DNA from: Nemertoderma westbladi | Lineage: Eukaryota > Xenacoelomorpha > Nemertodermatida > Nemertodermatidae | DNA: 48,085 bases | Assembly: GCA_032718475.1 (NCBI GenBank) | Contig: JAUCBJ010008777.1 | Coordinates: 1-48,085 of the forward strand | Direction: 5' to 3' | Shown here: positions 40,022 through 48,085 of the stretch, in pieces | How the letters are laid out: every line of letters begins with the position of its first letter | Position numbering within the stretch: position 1 is the stretch's first letter | Program-made: the position numbers and the translations under genes | The notes under the pieces: generated by a model | What the model was told of the DNA's origin: nothing | Seen by the model: the letters and a program-made list of their open reading frames with translations, nothing else | The model's database searches: none

Positions 40022-41179
40022 TTAAGAATGCTGTGCCGGCTTGTCAACAAAATTGCACCGCAACAACTCCCTATCACCCATGACATTTGCTAGATCATCC
40101 GCATCTTCAAGGCCAGTGTCCTTTAAGATGCGTCTCAAGAAAGTCATGGGCTGTCCACCATGCTTATTCACTCCATGAGGCTGCCAAAGTACAAGATTAT
40201 GCACTGGCTGGTCCTCACGGTGAAAGCAATGTCCTGCAAAGCGGAGGCGATTTTGTTCTAGCTTGGGGGAACCAATGAGACACATCCAATGTTATATAGT
40301 GTCTGGTTGGAGATGTGTGCATTGTACTTGACACAATGAACCCGGCGTAGCATTCTTGTGAATGTGCCATCCACAGATTTGGTGTCCTCAGCAGTTAGAG
40401 CCCAGCATGGCCTCCCGTAGAGGAGTACTGGAACTACTACTGCTCTAAATAATCGGACCTTAAGTTTCCGATTAATTCTCGGTGACTTCCAAATCCTGGA
40501 AAGCCTATTCAAGGCTGCCCTGCCTATGCCTTTCCCTTACATATTCGAAGGTCCTCACCTGACTTCCGGATCCATGATCCCAGGTAACAGAAGTCGTCCA
40601 CATGCTCAAGCATACCATCCTTTGAGCTTATGCTCATCCGATCAGAGACTTGCTGAGGACTTTCAAAGTTAACTGTCAAAATTTTGGTCTTTCTGGAGTT
40701 AATAAAAAGACCAACACTAGAAGCAGCATGTTCTAATGAGCTGAGGAGCCGTTGGGCTCCCTCTAATGATTCTGAGAGTACTCCTAAGTCATCAGCAAAG
40801 TCTAGATCAGTTAGGTACTTGGCAGGATTTCCTCAACTTCTGGAGCCAGTAGGTGGAGTTATCATCACCCCATCATCATTATGATGATCTAAGGACATGC
40901 GCAGAACATAGTCAACAACAATTATGAACAAGAATGGTGCAAGTGTGTCTCCCTGGAGGACACCCCATAACACTTCAATGGTTCTGTGTCACCGTCAACA
41001 GTAGACACAAATGTTGTCGAACCATAGTATACTGATCTGATTGCTGCAATAATTTCATCAGGAATGCCATATAATGAAAGTATGCTGAACATACGTGAGC
41101 GAGAGACTGAATCAAAGGCCTTGAAGAAGTCAACAAAGATAACAGCCAGATGCCTGTTTTTCTTTTTTTGATAACTCAA
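40022..41179 (-). pseudogene. LINE ORF2: RT catalytic core and C-terminus, several frames
   Basis: Continues the RT: AVIFVDFFKAFDSVSRSRMF (catalytic motif A Asp), then after a shift a QGDT...LFI region. Catalytic LDFADDLGVLSE is encoded at 40789-40822 (motif C as FADD). KVRLFRAVVVPVLLYGRPCWAL is at 40440 on, and a C-terminal RLRFAGHCFHRED...PVHNLVLWQP region ends at 40022. At least four frameshifts or stops separate these blocks (frames 40922-41179, 40258-40512, 40022-40285 and others too short to list). Confidence 0.82.
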
Positions 41180-42122
41180 TTATCCTTCTAAGTGCCAAAA
41201 TGGGCTCCATGGTCGCACGACCTTTACGGAACCTATTCTGATTTCCACGGAGCAGTCTCTCAATGGGATCCCTGATGCGATTTAATAGAATTCTATTGTA
41301 TAGCTTTGCAGCAATCGAGATCAATGAGATTCCCCGAAAAGAACCATAGAGTGTTAGGTTTCCCTTCTTTGGAACTGGCACCAACTTATTTGTTTTCATT
41401 TCTTGTGGGACTCTTGTTGTTCGGTACATGTCTACTATGGTGGGATAGATGAGCATTAAACACTCAGGTATTTTAAAGACCTCAGGGGGGACACCATCTA
41501 CTCCGCTGGCACGATTGGTCTTAATGCTCTTTGCAGCAGCCTTCACTTCTGCAAAGGAGATATCGCCAATGGGAATATCTGGGAGTACAGGGAGTACTTT
41601 TACTTCTATAAAGTTATCAGGCAATACCCTGTCATTATTGAGGAGCTTTTCAAAGTGGGCTTTCCAACCATTGAGGCGATCGGCTGGTGATTCAGCCTTA
41701 ACCTTGGTGGTTGGTTGGCTTTTCCGCCCATTAAGCAAATTGATCGATTTCCATGCCTGGGATGATTGCCTGCTGTCGTCAGCATCATTGATGGCATCAA
41801 TCTGTTGGTTTATTAGCTCCTGTAGATTAACAGAGTACTGCCTGTTCAGGGACCTAGATGCAGCCTTAACTGCATTCTTGGCCGCTGTAGTCTGTTTGAG
41901 TCGGGACTCTTTCTGCGCCTTATGAAATTCATTTCGGCTCTTCTGAATTTTGTTGTCAGTCCAGGGGGCCTTTTTCCTGTTTCGAGGGTATACAGGAACT
42001 GTTTCTGCAGCTGCTAACTGAACTGCTTCTGTAAACGCAGTATAGCCCTCACAGTTATCTGCCGCCTCAGAGGCAAGAGCCTCATACCTGTTGCTCAGCT
42101 GTAGTGTGAAACTGGATCTCAC
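41130..42122 (-). pseudogene. LINE ORF2: region after endonuclease and first RT motifs
   Basis: 330 codons beginning in the typical linker after endonuclease (VRSSFTLQLSNRYEAL) and passing through KAPWTDNKIQKSR. RT motifs follow: ASGVDGVPPEVFK, LVPVPKKGNLTLYGSFRGIS (fingers), KLYNRILLNRI, NQNRFRKGRATMEPILALRR (RT motif 2-3). A frameshift near 41150 moves to the next frame. The first ATG is not the native start, since the protein is truncated at the 5' side of the element. Confidence 0.88.
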
Positions 42123-42205
42123 ACTTGGCTGTTGTCACTTGGCTACAACACACCGCATCACACCGCAAGTCAACATTGCTGCACATGCATAAGTAACACA
42201 TACTG

Positions 42206-42870
42206 ACTGTTCACCGCATTATTTACTTCTGTTATTAATTGTTATTGTATTGGTGTATATTGCTGATATATTTGGAGAATACCGATGAATAATCATAAAA
42301 CCCCCAATCTTCTTGATTACTGAAGGTTAGAGGAACAGGTTTACCGGTAGCAACTGCGACTTACATTATAGTGGTTTTTTGTGTGAATTAAATGCTATTT
42401 CATAATCCCTACATGTGTCAGTTGCGATCCTCCTTATATATGATCAAATTCAGTAACGGTCGGCAGGTCAGTGCGAAGTAGTGTGAAGTTGTGTGAAGTA
42501 GTGTGAAGGTTAATAAAGCATCTCCTAAAGAATGCGCTTTTTACGAAACTCAGTAGCCATCCAGTTGTGATTAGTATAAGTCATAACTCTGTTTTTATAC
42601 TTAAAGCGCCACGTCCTAAAGGAACTGTTAATATTTCCCCGAAAGTAAATATATTGTCAGAGATTATATAGTAACGATCAATCTAATAATACAGTAGGTC
42701 TACACTGCAATCACTATCAAAGCATCCGAATCCAGTCTCCCTTAACTGTGGGTGAATGGTCGCGCACAGGCTGGCTTCGGCTGATGTAACTTCAGTACAT
42801 TAAATAATTGATATACAAAAGACAATTAAAATTGGCAGGTTAAACTGCTAAAGGTCTAAAAGCGCGAACA
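42206..42870 (+). repeat. Partial solo LTR of the BEL family
   Basis: Matches the last 690 or so bases of the BEL copy 1 LTR (from TCACCGCATTATTT to AAAGCGCGAACA) with many substitutions and indels. It is older and closer to copy 1 than to copy 2. The first half of the LTR is missing and its place is taken by the truncated RTE-like LINE. No matching target duplication can be tested because the 5' end is lost. Confidence 0.88.
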
Positions 42871-43194
42871 GGTATACACCTATCTATAGTAGATAGATTT
42901 ATTTATATATTATGCAAACAATAGAAACCAATATATTAACTCGATACAATTATTAATGTATAGTAAGTATTTGCCAACATAACATAAAGGATAACCCCTA
43001 ACGCTTTGTAGATTATTTCCAAGAAGTTACTTGGTTACCAATACAAACTAAACTAACTACTATATATATAGAATAATTATATATAATTTAAACTAAATAA
43101 GATACAAGAAATACAAAATTGATCATTATTACTAATTATTGCACATCCACCTATTTAATATTGAACTAAACTAAATACTGCTATATTTTAGAAT
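42871..43194. other. AT-rich spacer
   Basis: About 78 percent AT by eye; nothing recognisable. Confidence 0.5.
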
Positions 43195-43560
43195 TTGCAC
43201 TGGTCTTGGAAGTGGGATTTTACTGCAGACTTAAAGGCATGTTCATTTTTAATATTTTTAATGTTATTCGGTAGGGAATTCCAATTATTTATTCCGTTAA
43301 AGAAAAAGGTTTCGCTTTCAAAGCATTAACAATTGGGAATATATAAATTTGATGTGCTGGCTCTGGTGCCATAGGAATGTGTATCACTCAGTTTGGTAAA
43401 TTTTTGACTCAAGTATTTAGGCAGTTATTATTAAAGACTTTATGTACATTGTTGAGCCGAAGCTGCTTTACTCTACTGTCTATTTTAATTAAACCAGACT
43501 GATTAAAATCTTCAGGGGTTAAATGGTGACGTGGTTTATAGTCATTAATAAATTAAAATA
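43195..43560 (-). pseudogene. LINE ORF2 C-terminus fragment
   Basis: On the minus strand, in shifting frames: HHLTPEDFNQSGLIKIDSRV, KQLRLNNVHKVFN, then FFFNGINNWNSLPNNIKNIK followed by HAFKSAVKSHFQDQC. This is the terminal motif of CR1/L2/Jockey-like ORF2 proteins (WN.LP..IK....F...VK..L). Several stops. It is on the same strand as the RT fragment at the right edge of the window, and both may derive from one LINE split by later insertions and deletion. Confidence 0.8.
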
Positions 43561-43573
43561 AATCATTAAATAT

Positions 43574-43666
43574 CACGACAAAGGTGAGGAAAGTAAAATT
43601 TTACGTAGAATCCATTTCGAAGGGTATCCAAAGCTGTAGTTGAGTGGATGACATTGATATCGATGG
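43574..43666 (+). repeat. Long-range inverted repeat, left arm
   Basis: About 90 bp ending TGACATTGATATCGATGG; the reverse complement recurs at 47753-47868 with moderate divergence and one 23-bp indel. LINE fragments lie immediately outside both arms. Confidence 0.8.
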
Positions 43667-43689
43667 ATTTAAAGAATGAGAAAATGTAA

Positions 43690-44556
43690 ATTAACGATTA
43701 TAATATTTGTTTTTTTTGTATTTGAATTTGTTTTTTGTTTATTCCCATAAAACATAAATGACACTGCGTATTATTATAAGATTATTATACTAGTTATGTT
43801 GAAACGTTTTAGAAAGGTGTGTTTCGGAGATATTATGAACTTGATGATGTTTCGGATACATAACTCAACATATCATCAAATATAATTATGTTTTTCACAC
43901 CAGAGAGAGAGAGGCCTTACAGCTTATTAAATTAGTTTTAGTTAATCGACTTGGAATGTAGCGGTACAGGTAACCATAGCCCCATATACGGGAGTTGACC
44001 ATGATAGAAAAGAGTACGTACATTTTTTATATACAGTATGTCTCCGTCCATTTTACAGCTCAGCTATAATAATTGTAAATAGTTAAAGGGTTTACATGTA
44101 TTACACTCGATTTGCCATCCATGGGTTCCACTATAAATATTGTAAGAACTCCTTTATCATTCGCCGAATGAAGGTGGTATTTGCGATATATGTGGCGGCG
44201 TGGAAACAATATACCATCTGCTTGATTTTCCCAAGAATAAAAATCCCTTAGCCATTGGGCTCGGGGTTGAATGGAAAACAAACATATTTTATTTACTATT
44301 ACTAATAGTTTTATTTTTAAATATTAAATTATTAAAGTGCTAACTACTGTTTTAATAATATCCCGAATATTTTATTGTACATCATTTAAGTACTTTTTTG
44401 GTAAAAATGAATATATTTAGATGTTTAAATTAAAAGTTTGAAACTCATTCTATCTTATATATCATTTAATTTCTTACTAATTATAAGTATACTAAAATCA
44501 TTCGTTGTTACAAAATTGCACTAATCAGGTGCTACAAGAAGCCAATGCTGCAATAA
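43690..44556. other. AT-rich interval inside the long-range inverted repeat
   Basis: No supported gene; a 73-codon minus-strand frame at 44060-44281 has no recognised motif. Confidence 0.45.
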
Positions 44557-44796
44557 CTATGGGTTTTCTGTTAGCCCAAGTATTCTTCCATCGTCCTTTA
44601 ATAGTTTGTTCTCCTGTTCATGTACTTGGTCCACTGGAAGTGCTGAAAATCGGCACAATGTTCTTGGTACAACCCAATCCCAATGAAGAAATTGTGAGAG
44701 TGTTGTGTGTGGTAGGGACTTCATGTCTCGAATATGAACACTGATCCATCTACAGTAATTGATCCAAGTCGAAATATAGACTAAACTTGTAGACAT
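44557..44796 (-). pseudogene. Fragment of an uncharacterised invertebrate repeat-associated protein
   Basis: 79 codons ending VDQVHEQENKLLKDDGRILG then LTENP. The block S.LP.DQ.HEQ.NK..K..G..GLTENP, preceded by a helical Trp/Tyr-rich stretch, recalls a large group of uncharacterised proteins multiplied in cnidarian and mollusc genomes (related to DUF6589-type). No start or stop of the original gene is preserved. The family assignment is from memory and uncertain. The overlapping plus-strand frame is its shadow. Confidence 0.45.
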
Positions 44797-45335
44797 TCTA
44801 AATAGAGTAGAACATTTCTTTCACGGTGAGATCTAACGAATATTAGAATAAGAGCTTCAATCCGCATAACATATCAAAGAAATGGAATGTTGGTTTGATT
44901 AGATTAATATTTCTCCAGCTCTCTTGATCATAACCATTAGGTTATGATTAACCATTACTACCTATTTACAATACATTCGTCATATGCTTGCGATTGCAAA
45001 ATTTCATAATTGCATTGTATTGGGGGGACAGTCTACAGTACCAGTACATAGGGGTACCTTCACTAACTTATATTTTATTACAACTCCAAACAGTACTGTC
45101 TACCGTCACCTTTAATTCTAGGCCCTGCCTCCAGAGGCGTAGCGAGCCCTTCTGGCGTCCGGGGAATGAAGCTGAGATAGCCCCCCCCCCCCCCCCCTCA
45201 ATAATTTTAACTTTTTATTTATGACGTTTTTTTCTTAAATATTTTATATCAAACAGTATATAACTACTGTATATCAATTCTGATATACACAAGTTTGATA
45301 TCAGATCAACTATGATTTACTACAGTATGGTACTA
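44797..45335. other. Spacer with poly-C run
   Basis: No gene. GGCGTAGCGAGCCC at 45136-45149, followed by a 17-base C run (45181-45197), looks like one end of a decayed non-autonomous transposon, but no partner end was found. Confidence 0.4.
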
Positions 45336-46105
45336 GTGTGTTTTGTGCACACCCCCCCCCCCCCCTCAAATTTTTTATACTAGCTAGTTTTTGTTACTTT
45401 GTTTTAAAAACATGTTCTAGAACATATAATCTATTAATTTAATATAAAAATTTTGTTCTAGAACAAATATTTTTTGTTCAAGAACAAAGAAATAGAAAAA
45501 AAACAAGCTAATTTGTTTATATTTTTCATTTTTTATTGTATGTTATCTTTGTATAAATTTTGTAAACTAGCTAGTTTTTGTTTCCTTTTAAAAAAAATGT
45601 TCTAGAGCATATTATCTATTCATTTAAATATAAAAATAAACAAAAAAAAATAAAAAAACAAAAAAACAAGCTAATTTGTAAATTTTGTTAATTTTTTATT
45701 CTGTGTTATCTTTGTATTATCAAATATTTAATAAAAATCACTATAGCTACAATGGAAACTTATAGTTGTTAGTAATAGTTTTTAACACTTACTAATCAAA
45801 TAAAAAACACCACAAAATAACATTTTTTTTATGTTCTAGAACAAAAAATATTTGTTCCTGAACATTACTTTTTACAAAAATGAATAGACGAAATGCTCTA
45901 GAACATTAAAAAAATTAAATAAAAAACTAGCTTTGATAACTTCAAAAATACCTAATTAGTTAATTTTGTTCTAGAGCAACAATTATTTATTCTAGAACAA
46001 AATTAATAAAAAAATGAATAGAAAATATGTTCCTGAACATTAAAAAAAAGGTAACAAAAACTAGCCAGTATAAAAAATTTGACGGGGGGTGTGCACAAAA
46101 CACAC
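45336..46105. mobile_element. Tc1/mariner-like MITE, 770 bp, with TTCNNGAA array
   Basis: Inverted repeats GTGTGTTTTGTGCACACCCC at both ends, continuing through TCAAATTTTTTATACT and GCTAGTTTTTGTTAC for over 60 bp. A TA on each side (45334-45335 and 46106-46107) is inside a palindromic CTAG, so a 4-bp CTAG duplication is also possible. The left arm has a 14-base C run where the right has 6. No coding sequence. The interior is AT-rich and contains seven perfect TTCNNGAA palindromes. Confidence 0.82.
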
Positions 46106-46108
46106 TAG

Positions 46109-46921
46109 TATCCGCGTATGTAAAGATTCCTCAACCATCGCATGTTTGGCAGTCCGTTTTAACTGTGTATGCTTTCACCCGAAGATGGATCGGTAGAGTT
46201 TAGTTTGGTGATTTCGTATTCCTGCATATTAACCTGCATTGCAGTCTAAAACATCAAAGCTGCAACCTGCATTGCAGGTGAATGACCATAGGTAAATCAA
46301 ATAATCCTACGAACAGGCTAAGTTTCTTGCTAGGCTTCTCCCATAATTATAATTAATGGGAGAGAATAAAATGTTTTCGATTTAACAATAATTGATAAAT
46401 GGACTTGAAAGAAGTACGCGTGCAGTAACATCTGCCATGGTAACTTGATGGGCGCAATATGTCATTGTAATATTTGAAACTTTCAGAAAAGAATCAGCTA
46501 TTCCCTGACTATATCAGATTCCACAAGAAGTTCAACCCAGCCAGAAGAATCTAGAATGTCACCAACACAAGTCCACAACGTATGAAGACCTCCCATCATT
46601 AATGTACAGTAACTTTAGTCTCACCAAGGATATTAGGATAGACCCATTGAACTTGTTTGCCTATTGCCTTTTGCCTATTGCCTATTGCCTATTGCATTCA
46701 ATGGTTCCCACCACAATACTGTCTATTGTCAATATTGTTAATATAATAGTTTATTGAAAAATATTATTAAAAATTAATAATATTTTTCAAAACTTCTAGT
46801 TGTCATTAAAAACTCTAGCTACCTTAAATATCACAAAATTACTAGCCACCATCTTGCTGTCAGAAGGTCAAATGTTTATTCTAGAACATAAAACCTCTTG
46901 GCACAGTAATAACTACTGAAA
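46109..46921. other. Spacer
   Basis: No gene. Contains a TTGCCTA short tandem repeat at about 46657-46697, CCTGCATTGCAG palindrome copies at 46227-46280, and a local inverted AATAATATTTTTCAA/TTGAAAAATATTATT at 46754-46792. Confidence 0.5.
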
Positions 46922-46924
46922 TAA

Positions 46925-47298
46925 AGGCCTGTTTACACGGTGGCAACTTTTATAGAAACTTTAGCGGCAACTAGAAACCTTTTTTTTGGAGCAACTTAAT
47001 TTAATCGCTGTTTACACTTGGCAACTTAACCAGCAACTTTACCAGCAACTTGGCCGGCAACTTTTAGAGCAACTTGGCTAGTTTGACTGTAAAATAGTAG
47101 GTCATTTTATCTACTAGCTAGTTTTCAAAAATTTAATTTGATTATCCCGCATTAATTCGCCAACGCAAATTCCTTCAAGTTGCCGTAAAAGTTGAGTAAC
47201 TTTTACAGCAACTTTTTTACGTGTTTACACGGAGCAACTTGATCGGCAACCTGGATTGCTCTACAAGTTGCCGAGAAAGTTGCTCTAAAAACAGGCCT
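46925..47298. mobile_element. PIF/Harbinger-like MITE, 374 bp
   Basis: Ends AGGCCTGTTT inverted at both sides, with a 3-bp target duplication TAA at 46922-46924 and 47299-47301; TWA duplications are typical of PIF/Harbinger. The interior has many GCAACTT words, direct in the left half and both orientations in the right half, and repeated GTTTACACGG. No coding sequence. Confidence 0.78.
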
Positions 47299-47301
47299 TA
47301 A

Positions 47302-47752
47302 GACAACAACACTCAAATGCATGGTCAAATGTATTTGATAAATAATACATGTAACGTATTTACAGTTAGCTATAACATTTCTAGAACATAGTTACTATGT
47401 GAAAGATTGACTTTTTACTTAAAATTTTCCACGTTCATGATAAAAGTCTCTCATTTTGTCGAATGTATTTTATAATATTAAACAGGGAAGTCTTCATTAT
47501 TTATAAAACGTTTGTTAACGAAATTAATCAATAATAGATTGAACAACGTAATGCTACAAGTTTTAAGAAATAACATCAAGATTTGACTGTGAATGGAAGT
47601 GTTTTAATGTCGTACTTCAAATACTTCTCAAAGTTCAGCAATGTCATCTACGAGTTAAATATAAAAAAATGTTAATTTGTAAATCCATGTTTTATGTAAT
47701 TACCAAAAATTGTTTACTGTAAGAAAAAAATATAATTTTAAGTCAAATCAAC
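47302..47752. other. AT-rich spacer
   Basis: Nothing recognisable apart from a TTCTAGAA word at 47380. Confidence 0.5.
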
Positions 47753-47868
47753 CCATCGATATCAATGTCATCCACTCAATTACAGCTTTGAACATCCTTC
47801 GAAATTCATTCTACGCAAAATTTTACATATATAGTGCAAAAATGGTGCTCACCTCACATTTGTCGTCA
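47753..47868 (-). repeat. Long-range inverted repeat, right arm
   Basis: Reverse complement of the 43574-43666 arm, with 23 extra bases near GTGCAAAAATGGTGCTC. Confidence 0.8.
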
Positions 47869-47884
47869 CTTTTTCCCTAAGCCA

Positions 47885-48085
47885 CCTCTGACTATATCAG
47901 CAGAGTAAGATTTACGGAAGCCCGATTGAAATTCGTATATTAAATTGAGTTTGTTAAGATGGAACTCTAGCTGAGTGTACACTGAACGTTCTAGAATTTT
48001 GGATACAATACTTAACACACTAATGGGCCTGTAATTACTGGTTTCTAATTTACTGTTCTTTTTAAATATTGGAACAACCTTCGCA
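47885..48085 (-). pseudogene. LINE ORF2 RT fragment running off the window
   Basis: On the minus strand from the window edge: AKVVPIFKKNSKLETSNYRP, ISVLSIVSKILERSVYTQLE and LIYEFQSGFRKSYSADI. These are RT fingers motifs 1 to 2a of a CR1/L2/Jockey-like LINE (IPIFKKG....NYRPIS...SK..E, then QSGFRKGYST). The frame is open over this segment but stops where the inverted-repeat arm begins. More of the element should lie beyond 48085. Confidence 0.88.

Larger units (their letters stand above)
39975..42140 (-). mobile_element. RTE-like LINE, 5'-truncated and decayed
   Basis: Minus-strand ORF2 remnant running from about 42140 down to 40022, followed by a short 3' end and a (TAG)n tail (rc of TACTACTACTACTACTA at 39975-39991). 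A very short 3' UTR ending in a microsatellite, together with the RT text, suggests the RTE clade. The endonuclease domain is missing. No target duplication found. Confidence 0.78.

Overview
The window is animal (metazoan) repeat DNA and not a gene-bearing locus. I found no host exon, tRNA, rRNA, CRISPR array or prokaryotic signal. The evidence is the mix of eukaryote-specific mobile elements: BEL/Pao and Ty3/Gypsy LTR retrotransposons, several non-LTR retrotransposons, hAT, Mutator-like (MULE), piggyBac-like, PIF/Harbinger-like and Tc1/mariner-like DNA transposons. AT-rich spacers, frequent AGGCCTA and ACCGGTA words and long poly-C runs suggest an invertebrate, but the species cannot be named from this sequence.

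Layout. (1) 1-1782 is non-coding flank. (2) 1783-17639 is a non-autonomous hAT-like element with an 8-bp target duplication. It is split by BEL copy 1 (3143-17172, + strand, 5-bp duplication). BEL copy 1 carries a 5'-truncated LINE (about 14102-15938), which in turn carries a piggyBac-like MITE (15383-15860, TTAA). (3) 17648-18648 is spacer with a 41-bp-arm foldback. (4) 18658-39369 is a four-level nest: an outer MULE-like element (9-bp duplication) holds a zinc-finger MULE (18935-37234, 8-bp duplication). That MULE's transposase gene is split by BEL copy 2 (19994-36395, - strand, 5-bp duplication), and the 5' LTR of BEL copy 2 is split by a CsRn1-like Gypsy element (31610-35963, 4-bp duplication). 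(5) 39863-42870 is a 20-bp satellite-like array, a decayed RTE-like LINE and a partial solo BEL LTR. (6) 42871-48085 holds LINE fragments, a widely spaced inverted repeat, a decayed gene fragment and two MITEs.

The most unusual content is the BEL family. Both copies share one exact internal junction that removes reverse transcriptase and RNase H but keeps Gag, protease and the region before integrase. Copy 1 still has integrase and a DUF5641-like end; copy 2 lost these too. Both copies have an approximately 1 kb non-coding module with duplicated stem-loops after gag-pol. After that comes a third gene, ORF3, encoding a basic protein with two CCHC-type zinc knuckles, complete except for one frameshift in copy 2. 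This looks like a non-autonomous retroelement lineage that depends on an RT supplied in trans and carries its own nucleic-acid-binding accessory protein.

Most coding regions are broken. The freshest is the Gypsy element, whose LTRs differ at about two positions by eye. It has full-length gag and pol, but its integrase has lost two residues between its second and third catalytic acids.
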